From Flavobacterium sp. JAS (GTDB lineage: Bacteria; Bacteroidota; Bacteroidia; Flavobacteriales; Flavobacteriaceae): 64,000 nucleotides of DNA. Below, one piece after another: positions 43,675 through 51,740 of this stretch (its first letter is position 1; each line of letters opens with the position of its first letter). Location of the stretch: contig NZ_JAJMOX010000013.1 in the NCBI RefSeq assembly GCF_020991455.1, positions 62,001 through 126,000 of the forward strand, given 5' to 3'. The translations under genes and the position numbers were made by a program. A model generated the notes under the pieces. The model was not told the origin of the DNA and did no database searches. It saw only the letters and a program-made list of their open reading frames with translations.

Positions 43675-43998
43675 TTATGCTATTTGAGGGGGTTGCCAAA
43701 TACTTCCGTAGAAACTGGAAGCAAAAACAGAATTATAACTTGGTAATTGAATTGAAATAATTGAAGTAAGGACAGGGAAATCAAAACTTGCAGTAGTTTG
43801 ATAACTCAAAATCTGTGCACCACAACAATTGCAAGCGCAAAATGGTGAACATAAATCATTGTCTTTATCGTGCGAATGATTTGCTTCTGATGAAAACTGG
43901 GCAGTTTTATGAGCAGCACTATTTACTTCCATATCTGCACAGGGCATATTTGAAAGTGCCATTAAATAAACTGATAATATAATTGTTATCCATTTCAC
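43675..43998 (-). CDS. Small exported Cys/His-rich protein of the metal-efflux unit
   Basis: This is an exported protein of 107 residues starting at a GTG codon (43998), with a signal-like hydrophobic start (MKWITIILSVYLMALSNMPCAD). The middle is metal-ligand rich: NHSHDKDNDLCSPFCACNCCGAQ with two His, five Cys and several acids. The C-terminal third (about 70-107) is hydrophobic/aromatic. Similar small proteins with HSHDKDNDLCSPFC stretches are found beside CusA-like pumps in Flavobacteria (I recall the DUF6660 label, not certain). It is 109 bases upstream of the RND gene and heads the operon; sensing, buffering or delivering metal in the periplasm is inferred. A TATTTTTG -7 box lies only a few bases upstream, so the mRNA could have a very short leader. 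Confidence 0.75.
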   Translation of the reverse strand: MKWITIILSVYLMALSNMPCADMEVNSAAHKTAQFSSEANHSHDKDNDLCSPFCACNCCGAQILSYQTTASFDFPVLTSIISIQLPSYNSVFASSFYGSIWQPPQIA

Positions 43999-44318
43999 GG
44001 CACAAAAATACTATTTATTTCGATTCAAAAACTTAAAAATTTAGAAATGATGTTCCTCAAAAAGAATAAATGCCTTACAAATCCAATTGAAAATTTTTCG
44101 CAAAAAATGTGCACTTTCTCGAAAATTATTGCAACTGGTAAGAAAATTTATTTAACTTTAACACTAATTAACATATAATACAAAAACAAAATACCTATCC
44201 ATTTTTAATCCAATTTATTGAAATACAAAAGATAAGAAGACATTTCTTTAAGAATACATTAGTACATATTTTTTTTACGCAGTTCTATTTTAAATAATTT
44301 TATAATACTACAAAATCA
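43999..44318. other. Divergent intergenic region, 320 bases
   Basis: It separates the metal-efflux unit (minus) from an outer-membrane protein gene (plus). On the minus strand TATTTTTG (44000-44010 region) and a TTTTTG 15 bases upstream resemble a promoter. The remainder is AT-rich and shows no repeat, metal-regulator palindrome or gene that I can support. Confidence 0.4.
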
Positions 44319-45437
44319 ATGAAATGTAATACACTAATATTAGCCTTATTATTCTTTAGCATGCCGATTTTTGCACAGGTTTACACCGATAAAATCGTAG
44401 GGCAAAAAAATCAGCTTCTTAAAGATAGTCTTAAAATCGAAAACTACCCTTATGCTTTGCCTATCTGGGGAGAAAAAGTGGCCCAAAAAGGATATAACTT
44501 ACCTTACTCTGCAGGACTTTCTGTAAATTATTTTTGGCAGGATTCTGAGATTATCATCAATGACTTAGAAGTAGGTTTTAATAATGGTCCTATGTATAAT
44601 TTGGACGAAATTGTTCGTTTTGATAAATCTTCTGTAGAAGCAGGAGCTTTAACGATCAGACCTGATATTTGGCTGCTTCCCTTTTTGAATGTGTACGGGA
44701 TTTTTGGAAAAGCAAATACTGCAACCAAAATCAATGCTGGAATTTGGGTTCCTGATGCTGATAATAATTGGTCGCAAGTTGCTAGTTTTAGCACTAAAGC
44801 AAATTTTAATGCCACTACATTCGGACTCGGTTTAACGCCAACCATAGGTATTGGAGGCGGCTGGTTTGCCCTCGATATGAATATGTCCTGGACCGATATA
44901 AGCTCTTTAGACAAACCTGCGTTTTCTTATATTTTTGGGCCTAGACTGGGTAAAACTTTTAAATTGAATAAACCCGAAAGAAATATTGCGCTTTGGGTTG
45001 GTGGTTTTAGAGTTCATATTTCCGGAGATACCAACGGAAACATTGCAATGTCTGACGTATTTGATTTAAGCAATGCTCAGGAAAAAGTCGACGAAGGATT
45101 GACAAAAGTAACCGACAATCAAACTAAAGTAGACAATTGGTGGAATGGATTAACGCCCGCACAACAAGCAAATCCAATAAATGTTGCCAAACATAATACT
45201 GCAAACCGGGCACTCGAAAAAGCCGGAACATTCTTAACATCTTTAGACGGTGCTTTGAGTACAGCTAGTGATTCATCTGTTCAATATTCGCTTCAAAAAG
45301 CACCAAAAGACATGTGGAACTTCCTGATAGGAACTCAATTTCAATACAATAAACATATTATGTTTCGTGCAGAAGTTGGTTTCTTAGGCAGCCGTACACA
45401 AGTTTTAGGTGGTCTTCAGTATCGTTTTGGACTTTAA
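44319..45437 (+). CDS. Outer-membrane beta-barrel protein of unknown function
   Basis: This is an exported protein of 372 residues with signal peptide (1-19, ending PIFAQ). Alternating amphipathic strands and the C-terminal LGGLQYRFGL fit an outer-membrane barrel. Segments such as VNYFWQDSEIIINDLEVGFN, SSVEAGALTIRPDIWLLPFL and GGGWFALDMNMSWTDIS look like strands; a helical, polar insert rich in K/D/N (about residues 245-325, EKVDEGLTKVTDNQTKVDNWWNGL) could be an extracellular or periplasmic loop. I do not recognise a named family. It is followed after 10 bases by another barrel gene, so the two are probably co-transcribed and may work together. Confidence 0.75.
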   Translation: MKCNTLILALLFFSMPIFAQVYTDKIVGQKNQLLKDSLKIENYPYALPIWGEKVAQKGYNLPYSAGLSVNYFWQDSEIIINDLEVGFNNGPMYNLDEIVRFDKSSVEAGALTIRPDIWLLPFLNVYGIFGKANTATKINAGIWVPDADNNWSQVASFSTKANFNATTFGLGLTPTIGIGGGWFALDMNMSWTDISSLDKPAFSYIFGPRLGKTFKLNKPERNIALWVGGFRVHISGDTNGNIAMSDVFDLSNAQEKVDEGLTKVTDNQTKVDNWWNGLTPAQQANPINVAKHNTANRALEKAGTFLTSLDGALSTASDSSVQYSLQKAPKDMWNFLIGTQFQYNKHIMFRAEVGFLGSRTQVLGGLQYRFGL

Positions 45438-45447
45438 ACCCAATTAT

Positions 45448-46215
45448 ATGAAAAAAGGTTTATTATTGCTTATCACATTGCTTTGCTTTGCTCCTGCTCA
45501 ATCACAAGTTTTAATTTCCTTGATTTTTGGAGACAAACTTAATTCTCCATTTTTAGAATTCGGTTTAGAAGGCGGTGTCAATTTCTCTACGATTTCCGGT
45601 TTGGATACTTCCGGCACTGAACCCGGATTTAATCTTGGTTTTTATTTTGATATTAGATCTAAAAAAAATCCGGCATGGATGATCAATACAGGTGTTATTG
45701 TAAAATCGCCAATGGGAGCGCACGGTTTACCGGTGTATTCCTTAAACGATGAAAATCTGGATAGTACGTTTGCCGGAGGAAGTGTTAATCGCGAAATCCG
45801 CTATTTTAACGTTCCGATTTTAATTAAATACCAATTCAAAAACAGAATTTACCTCAAAACCGGGCCTCAATTTGGTTTATTAGCCAAGGCTTTTGACCAA
45901 TTCAAGAAAGAATACGATAAAGATGATGTGGTTTATAAAAAGAATATCAGAGATCAAATACGTGTTATTGATGCAGGAATTGCACTTGGCGCAGGTTATC
46001 ACATGAATGTTGGAAACGGTTTGAATTTTACGGTTCAATATTACTACGGATTGGTGCCCGTAATGAAAGGCGACGGTCCAAATGTTTACAACAGATCTTT
46101 GTATATAACGGCAGGAATCCCAATTGGAAAAGGAAAAGCAGCGCAAAAAAGGGCTGAAAAAGAAGCTGAACTTAATAAAGTAATCCTGCCGGAAGATGAA
46201 ACTCCTAAAAAATAA
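45448..46215 (+). CDS. PorT-like outer-membrane beta-barrel protein
   Basis: This is an exported protein of 255 residues. The ATG at 45448 (MKKGLLLLITLLCFAPAQSQ) gives a good signal peptide and follows the previous stop by 10 bases; a start at 45409 would overlap that gene. The sequence fits the outer-membrane beta-barrel 2 (PorT) type: EFGLEGGVNFSTISGLDTS, GFNLGFYFDIRSKKNPAWMINTGV, REIRYFNVPILIKYQFKNRIYLKTGPQFGLL, and DAGIALGAGYHMNVGNGLNFTVQYYYGL. A Lys/Glu-rich tail (about 230-255) extends past the barrel. No specific function can be given. Confidence 0.82.
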   Translation: MKKGLLLLITLLCFAPAQSQVLISLIFGDKLNSPFLEFGLEGGVNFSTISGLDTSGTEPGFNLGFYFDIRSKKNPAWMINTGVIVKSPMGAHGLPVYSLNDENLDSTFAGGSVNREIRYFNVPILIKYQFKNRIYLKTGPQFGLLAKAFDQFKKEYDKDDVVYKKNIRDQIRVIDAGIALGAGYHMNVGNGLNFTVQYYYGLVPVMKGDGPNVYNRSLYITAGIPIGKGKAAQKRAEKEAELNKVILPEDETPKK

Positions 46216-46440
46216 GTTTTACGTATAACTATAAATTAGTTTTAACAGACAGAAACATCGTATTTTAGCTTTAATAAAGGCGTTTTACTTATTTAAACGC
46301 ACATAACGAGCTTCGTGTTAGATTTTTTTATGACCCGAGCGAAGTAAAACAGATGCGATAATTACACCCAACGTGTTAAATAATGCCCTAAATCTAATCA
46401 GAGACGGAAAAACTTAGATCAACACATACTTTGTGTCACA

Positions 46441-46480
46441 ACAAATAAAAAACAGCTCTAAGGAGCTGTTTTTTATTTGT
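46441..46480. terminator. Strong 18-bp hairpin, bidirectional terminator
   Basis: Perfect complementarity of ACAAATAAAAAACAGCTC (46441-46458) with GAGCTGTTTTTTATTTGT (46463-46480) around a 4-base loop, with T-runs in both directions. It is about 225 bases after the PorT-like gene, leaving room for a trailing transcript. Confidence 0.85.
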
Positions 46481-46653
46481 ATTAATTTAAAGAAGCCATT
46501 AAGCGCTTATTAACTAACTTTTTTTCGATTGAATCAGCTAACTAGTACCAATGGTATTTTTCTTTAAAATGTTACGTCAAATAGCTTCATCTTGCTAATC
46601 TAATGCATGGATCGCTTTCAGCAAATTTCTGCACGAAATACTTTTGATTTCCT

Positions 46654-46906
46654 TTATTGATCTTTCATTTTAATAAACACTTTTGGACTACAAAATTCAC
46701 TCTTAATTACATCGCAGGATTTGCCACAAAAATCATTTTGCATCTTAACTTCTTTGTGACAAAAGGAACCAAGAGTCAAATGTTTTTTTGACGAAAAACA
46801 GCAATCTCTAAAAATATTCGGTTCCGAAATGAATGCTAACAATGAAAAAGTAAATCAACGAATAACTTTTCAAAAGCACACCGTTTGTAGTTTTGATTGT
46901 CTGCAT
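46654..46906 (-). pseudogene. Probable frameshifted small Cys-rich exported protein
   Basis: On the minus strand one frame from ATG 46906 gives a leader-like stretch (MQTIKTTNGVLLKSYSLIYF and a hydrophobic run FFIVSI), then stops. A second frame, open from about 46856 to the stop at 46654, gives SLLAFISEPNIFRDCCFSSK, then six more closely spaced ligands (SFCHKE, DFCGKSC, EFCSP). Joined at the T-run near 46855 they would make one exported protein of about 80 residues with seven Cys. It has no recognisable family. It may be a decayed metal-binding protein; the metal-efflux unit is 2.7 kb away. Alternatively both frames are chance. Confidence 0.35.
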
Positions 46907-47943
46907 AAATAAGAGTTTACACTGATTTTAAAATAAAAGTAAACATTTAAATAAAACTTATTAAAGCCACTGATAATCAACACTAAACATGTTTTTATTA
47001 TTTAAAATAAGAATGAATTATTATTTTAAATTTGCTAACAAATTAGAACAAACTCATCTGAACAAATTTCTCTAACCGAATGTTTAGACAATTTCGAGAA
47101 AGAAACAAAAGTCCTACTTGCAATCCAGAGCTTTTTTAAGTCAAATTTTTCAGCATTAAAATTAAAACAAATCAATTCAATAACATAAATTATTAGTTTA
47201 TATAAAACAAACTAATACTAACATAATAACATATTTATATAATAAATAAAATATAATATTTCAAATAAAAAAAATCTAAAAACCCTCTGAACGGATTTTT
47301 AAGAAAGCAAAGTCAAAAATCACATCAGAAACACAAAAGATAGAATTAAAAAAGGCCAAAACTATAATTTTATACATCCAAATAATTGCAAAATCGGCAC
47401 AAGAGAACTAAAAAAATCACAGAGAAATCGAGCATCAAAAATTCGCTTACTTCTAGGGAGTATTGCCGCAAAATTTACTGTTTTTTACCAAAAAATTTCC
47501 ATAACTTCACATTATAGCATTAATCTAAACAACTTAAAAAGAATACTTTTAAAACTTTATATAAAGTAATTAATTAACATCTTAAAAATCTAAGTACTTT
47601 TTTATTTTTTCACTTTTTATGTCTCTAATTTTAATAATTGGCGCAAAAAAACTCCCCTATTATCTTTCAACTCCTTGATACTTTTTGAGTCTAAATATTC
47701 CGAATAAAATTTATAAGGGTAAAAAATCATATTTCTCGAAGGTTTTTCATTTTTAAAAATTCATTTGCGATACAACCCCTATCCTTTTTTATTTTTCCAA
47801 TATTAATCTCCTGGCACAAAATTTATCGTAGAAATTAATCTTGAAACAGAAACCGATTGAGCATATTCTACTTCAAAAAGGACTACAAAAACAGCATTAA
47901 AATTTCACAATTAACCCTTGCTTCCATCTTTAAAATTAAGGCA

Positions 47944-47975
47944 TAAAAAATCCCAATTCTTTCGGAATTGGGATT
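47944..47975 (-). terminator. Terminator of the GNAT gene
   Basis: AATCCCAATTC (47949-47959) pairs with GAATTGGGATT (47965-47975); on the minus strand it is followed by TTTTTT. It lies 28 bases after the acetyltransferase stop codon. Confidence 0.85.
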
Positions 47976-48003
47976 CGTAATTCTATTTGTGTAAACAATA
48001 TTT

Positions 48004-48525
48004 TTAACTTTCGTATGAAGGAAACAAATAAGCAAAAACATCAAAATCGGCATTATTAAACTTAAAGCTGCTTACTTTTTTAATTCCCATTTTTTCATGC
48101 GCTCTTAAAGAAGCTTCGTTATCGCTTTTAATAAATAAGATTCCTTCTCGATTGGGTTCCTTTTGCAAAAGCTCTCTAAACATCAATTGCGCTAAACCTT
48201 TTCCGCGTTGTGTATTACTAACGCATACAGGCCCGTAAATGTACGAATCAGCATTACCGGTATACGAAGTAAACATCGCGTCTACAATCGCCACATTTCG
48301 CCTTTTATTTACATCTTGAGAAGTCGTCAATAAAAACCCAACAACCTCATCATCTACAATAGCGACAATTTGAGGCATATCGCTCATCATTTCCTGAATT
48401 TGCTCCGGCGTAAGTTCAGCTGATAAACTTCCGCCCTGAGCGATTTGATTTTCTTTCTGAAGCTTTACAATTCCTGGCAAATCTGCTGGTGTGGCTGTTT
48501 TTATGATTGTGTTTGATGTGTTCAT
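48004..48525 (-). CDS. GNAT family N-acetyltransferase
   Basis: This is a cytosolic acetyltransferase of 173 residues. The start at 48525 (MNTSNTIIKTATPADLPGIVKLQKEN) is used because the longer frame to 48558 overlaps the upstream gene. GNAT features are the initial ATPADLPGI strand-helix, VVGFLLTTSQ (beta-4 region), YGPVCVSNTQRGKGLAQLMFREL with the R-G-K-G acetyl-CoA loop, and the final SDNEASLRAHEKMGIKKVSSF with the usual AhekmGF pattern. The acceptor is unknown. It follows the frameshifted membrane-protein gene with a gap of 16 bases. Confidence 0.87.
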   Translation of the reverse strand: MNTSNTIIKTATPADLPGIVKLQKENQIAQGGSLSAELTPEQIQEMMSDMPQIVAIVDDEVVGFLLTTSQDVNKRRNVAIVDAMFTSYTGNADSYIYGPVCVSNTQRGKGLAQLMFRELLQKEPNREGILFIKSDNEASLRAHEKMGIKKVSSFKFNNADFDVFAYLFPSYES

Positions 48526-48541
48526 TGCGAAGATGATTTTT

Positions 48542-49203
48542 TTAATTAAACCTTGCAACCGTAAAAGAAATAAATAACATTCCTGTTACGAGGATTATAA
48601 AATAAAGGAATTTCTTAATGTCTTCAAAATTTCGTCCTTCTTTCAATATTAATGTTCTGAAACTCTTTGAAATCAAGGCTGAAATTGAACTTAAAAAAAC
48701 AAATCCAAGTGCAATATTGGCTCCAATTCCTATCGAAAAGCCTTTTTCTTGCGGATTAGTAAAAATTGGAATGAAAGACCACAATAAAAGTAGGTTCCAA
48801 ATCAGTACAAAAAATATAACTGCTGATTTTTTGATCGGAAAACTGCCTTGCCCCTGTTTCTTTATAATTTCTAAATCGGCTTCGCTTAAAATGCTATTTG
48901 TATTACTCAAAAAACCTGTTTTTTCAATTTCTTTAAGTACAAAACTTGGATCTTTAAAAGTCCAAAATATTACTTCTGAACTATAATTTTCGATTCTATG
49001 AATGATTTTAATTCCGTTTCCTATAACAGGAATTGATCTATAAGGTTTTAATTCGAAATATCTTTCGCCTGAAAAATTAGATTCCCCACAATCGAAGCGT
49101 CTATTTTTAAAACATTCTTATCAACATCTAGTTTCGCAAAAGGATAACTTGCATTTGCTCTTCCAATTCGTGCGCCTCCGGTTAAGGTAAATCTTTCGTT
49201 CAT
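48542..49203 (-). pseudogene. Membrane protein gene with a one-base frameshift
   Basis: The minus-strand frame from ATG 49203 reads MNERFTLTGGARIGRANASY and continues FAKLDVDKNVLKIDASIVGN, then runs into a stop. In the next frame the protein goes on as GERYFELKPYRSIPVIGNGI, followed by EVIFWTFKDPSFVLKEIEKT, and runs unbroken through three transmembrane segments to the stop at 48542. The join lies at an A5 run (49072-49076): one extra base there restores a protein of about 220 residues. The unbroken part alone would start at a TTG in mid-domain, which is unlikely. No known family is recognised. It may be a real mutation or a sequencing error at a homopolymer. Confidence 0.75.
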
Positions 49204-49213
49204 GTTTTTTTTG

Positions 49214-49798
49214 TTAATGGCAGTAGTCTCTAAGTTTAATAGTTTTTAGTGCAATTATAAATTGTTTCTCTGTTTTCTCTTTCAAATTTCGCCCATAAAA
49301 TGACATACTCACTTTATTATATTCTTTTGTACTTCCTTCTAAGCTATCAATAAAAAGTCCGGTTGTTCCAAGCTCTTTATTTGTGGGAGTAATTAATTTT
49401 GCATTAAAACAATCTATTTTCTGCATAACAAATTTCTGCTTTAGATATTTCTTATAGTCAATATCACCTGACAATGAATCTACAACTAGATATTTTGCTT
49501 TTTTCAAGCGTCCTTTTTGTTCTTTACTTAATTCGTCATAACCTTTTTTGTCATAAACCAATGGAAAATCATTTTTCATTACATCCCCGGAATACCCACC
49601 AATATCAAAAATCAAAGTGTCTTTTTGATCCGTAACTATTCCTCCAACATAACTATCTGTTCCTCTAATTATAATTTTATTCCAATTTTGAGGAACCGTC
49701 ATTTCAAAACTTATAAAATCAATAGTTTTGAATTTTGATTTTGGCGTGCAGGAAATTATTAAAGTAGAAAATAGAATAAGGTAAATTGTATATTTCAT
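49214..49798 (-). CDS. Lipoprotein of unknown function
   Basis: This is a secreted protein of 194 residues with a lipoprotein signal: MKYTIYLILFSTLIISCTPK, lipobox Cys at residue 17. The mature part is mixed alpha/beta (FISFEMTVPQNWNKIIIRGT, TLIFDIGGYSGDV), without a motif that I recognise; it resembles small outer-membrane-anchored lipoproteins of Flavobacteria in style. Its stop is 10 bases before the frameshifted membrane protein gene, and the upstream gene is 40 bases away, so four minus-strand genes (50852 to 48542) may form one run. Confidence 0.65.
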   Translation of the reverse strand: MKYTIYLILFSTLIISCTPKSKFKTIDFISFEMTVPQNWNKIIIRGTDSYVGGIVTDQKDTLIFDIGGYSGDVMKNDFPLVYDKKGYDELSKEQKGRLKKAKYLVVDSLSGDIDYKKYLKQKFVMQKIDCFNAKLITPTNKELGTTGLFIDSLEGSTKEYNKVSMSFYGRNLKEKTEKQFIIALKTIKLRDYCH

Positions 49799-49838
49799 TT
49801 AAGGCTTTATTGGTTCATATTTAGTTTTATGTTTCAAA

Positions 49839-50108
49839 TTATACCCCAATATCATCAATTGAATCTTCAGTTTGAGGATTAGTTCTTATTAATTTCAAAC
49901 TTCTTTTAAACATAAATCTGATTAATAAAATAACTAAAACAATCATAAACAAACAGCCCAAAGTATACCCTATTCCTTCTGATGTATTTTTATTAATTTC
50001 TCTTATACAATCAAAAACAGTTTTAAAACAAGTAATAAGTAGAACAAACGACAATATGACTGCTACTATCATTAAGCAAATTCCACCGATTTTTTTAAGT
50101 ATTTTCAT
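49839..50108 (-). CDS. Small membrane protein of unknown function
   Basis: This is a protein of 89 residues with two transmembrane helices (about 9-30 and 44-66), separated by a short loop (DCIREINKNTSEGIG), then a basic segment (RFMFKRSLKLIRTN) and an acidic end. No family is recognised. It lies between two lipoprotein genes on the same strand with gaps of about 40 bases on each side. Confidence 0.6.
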   Translation of the reverse strand: MKILKKIGGICLMIVAVILSFVLLITCFKTVFDCIREINKNTSEGIGYTLGCLFMIVLVILLIRFMFKRSLKLIRTNPQTEDSIDDIGV

Positions 50109-50147
50109 AAATTTTTAATTCTCTTTTAAATTAATTTGTAGCCTTAT

Positions 50148-50852
50148 TTAAGCAACCGAAGTTTCTTCAATTTTATCAATAACCCATTTTTCCCCTCGTT
50201 TCTTAATGTAGATTCTAAAACCGTTTCCGCAATGTCTTCCACAAGAAAACCCACCGTCTAAGACTCCAAACTTTTTGTCTTTATCAAATTGTATTCTTGT
50301 AAAAAAGACAGCACCGGAAAAAACAAAATCATATTTCTTTCTCCAAAATTCGTATTTATCTTTTGGAAATTCAGAAATGTTTCTAAGTTCAAATCTATGT
50401 TTAATTGGAATATTTTTGAAATCTATTATATTGGTAGAATCTCCTTCTACAATTGGATAAAAAGATTTAGCGCCTTTAAAATACTGTTCTAAGTATCCTT
50501 TTAAATCTTCATTACTCTTCTCAATTTCGGGATTGAATGCTATAATTATTTTCGAAGTATCTTTTTCAATTTCTCCCTGATTACGCTTCCATTCTTCTAT
50601 TTTTTGTTTTTGTTCTTCAGTGCCTTTTGTTGAGTCAATGCTGATAATATGTCCCTCTAAGTCACAATTTTCTTGTCCATAAATAGGAGGTTTACTAAAC
50701 GTTATTCTTGAATCATAACAAGTAGAATCAATCAAACTTGGAAAAATTTCGGTCATTACATTTTTTTCGAATTCTAAATCACTAATCTTCTTTTGACAAC
50801 TCACAAAGAGAAGTATCATAATAAGTAAAGGCAATTGTAATGGTTTTATCAT
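50148..50852 (-). CDS. Lipoprotein of unknown function
   Basis: This is a secreted protein of 234 residues. The start MIKPLQLPLLIMILLFVSCQ has a lipobox with Cys at residue 19. The mature part is charged and mostly beta (SRITFSKPPIYGQENCDLEG, FSGAVFFTRIQFDKDKKFGV, then GGFSCGRHCGNGFRIYIKKR), with two Cys close together near the C terminus that could form a disulfide. The end RGEKWVIDKIEET resembles the last strand of small lipoproteins in this phylum. No function is assigned. It is the first of a run of four small envelope genes on the minus strand. Confidence 0.65.
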   Translation of the reverse strand: MIKPLQLPLLIMILLFVSCQKKISDLEFEKNVMTEIFPSLIDSTCYDSRITFSKPPIYGQENCDLEGHIISIDSTKGTEEQKQKIEEWKRNQGEIEKDTSKIIIAFNPEIEKSNEDLKGYLEQYFKGAKSFYPIVEGDSTNIIDFKNIPIKHRFELRNISEFPKDKYEFWRKKYDFVFSGAVFFTRIQFDKDKKFGVLDGGFSCGRHCGNGFRIYIKKRGEKWVIDKIEETSVA

Positions 50853-51028
50853 AACTCGTAATTGGTTTGAAAATCGGTTTTCCTGTGCTAATATAAAACT
50901 ATTTCTATTACAAAATAACCTACAATAAAAGCATAATATCCAAATCCTGTAACATTATCTAAAAATGCTGTAAGACATTCTTTTACAATCTCGATAATTT
51001 TACATTATAACATTTAAACTATAAAATC

Positions 51029-51616
51029 ATGAAAAGAATACTAATAGCCGGAAAAGCAATTTTGGGAGCAGGACTAATTATACTATTTCTGAATTCTTGT
51101 AAAAATGAAACTAAACAAGAAGATCCCAAAGAAGTTGCTGAAGACACAAACGAAGCCAAATTTGACTCTATTGCGGAGAAAAAAGATGATTCGGAATTTT
51201 TAGTAGATATCGCAGAAGTGAATCTTGCTGAAATCGAAATCGGAAAACTGGCACAAACAAAAAGTACCAATCCTGAGGTGAAGAAATTTGGAAAAATGCT
51301 CGTTGATGAACATACCAAATCGGCTTCTGAAGTTAGTGCTTTGGCAAAAGCCAAAAACTTCACTTTACCTACTTCGATTACCGAAGATGGAAAAGAGGAA
51401 TACAACAAACTAAATGAAAAATCTGGTCTTGATTTTGATAAAAAGTTCGCTGATATGATGATCGACGGACACGAAAAAGCGATTAAAGAATTGACTAAAG
51501 CTTCTGAAGAAGCCAAAGATCAAGATGTAAAGCTTTGGGCGTCAAATAACATTTCGGCTCTTACGGCTCATTTAGAGCACGCCAAAATGTTGAAACAGGA
51601 TTTGGATAAAAAATAA
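51029..51616 (+). CDS. DUF4142 domain lipoprotein
   Basis: This is a secreted, mostly helical protein of 195 residues. The lipobox Cys lies in ILFLNSCKNE (about residue 25). The DUF4142 domain (about 55-190) is a ferritin-like helical bundle: DIAEVNLAEIEIGKLAQTKS, VKKFGKMLVDEHTKSASEVS with the typical DEHTK, FADMMIDGHEKAIKELTKAS, and NISALTAHLEHAKMLKQDL. Members are found across Bacteroidota and Proteobacteria, are often stress-related, and have no settled function. It is monocistronic, followed by its own terminator (51646-51691). Confidence 0.85.
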   Translation: MKRILIAGKAILGAGLIILFLNSCKNETKQEDPKEVAEDTNEAKFDSIAEKKDDSEFLVDIAEVNLAEIEIGKLAQTKSTNPEVKKFGKMLVDEHTKSASEVSALAKAKNFTLPTSITEDGKEEYNKLNEKSGLDFDKKFADMMIDGHEKAIKELTKASEEAKDQDVKLWASNNISALTAHLEHAKMLKQDLDKK

Positions 51617-51645
51617 TCCTTTTATAGGTTCTAAGGTACTAAGTT

Positions 51646-51691
51646 GCTAAGTCTCTAAGTTTTTTTTTAGCTTAGAGACTTAGCTTTTTTT
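51646..51691 (+). terminator. Terminator of the DUF4142 gene inside a repeat
   Basis: GCTAAGTCTCTAAG (51646-51659) pairs perfectly with CTTAGAGACTTAGC (51671-51684) and is followed by seven T. The wider region 51630-51742 repeats the words CTAAG/CTTAG and AGGTTCTAAGG, another intergenic repeat family. Confidence 0.8.
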
Positions 51692-51740
51692 ATGTTCCAA
51701 GTTTTTTTATACTTAGAAACTTAGAACCTTAGTAACTTAG

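Larger units (their letters stand above)
46216..48003. other. 1.8-kb stretch without an intact gene
   Basis: Very AT-rich. It contains a strong hairpin (46441-46480), a probably broken Cys-rich gene (46654-46906, minus), a short open frame of 37 codons on the minus strand (47617-47730), and the terminator of the GNAT gene at its right end. The remaining sequence (about 46910-47600) shows no gene, repeat family or RNA gene that I can support. Confidence 0.6.

Noticed and set aside
51019..51516. 165-codon open frame on the minus strand
   Set aside because: Antisense to the DUF4142 gene; a Ser/Phe-rich composition typical of the reverse complement of a Lys/Glu-rich helical gene.
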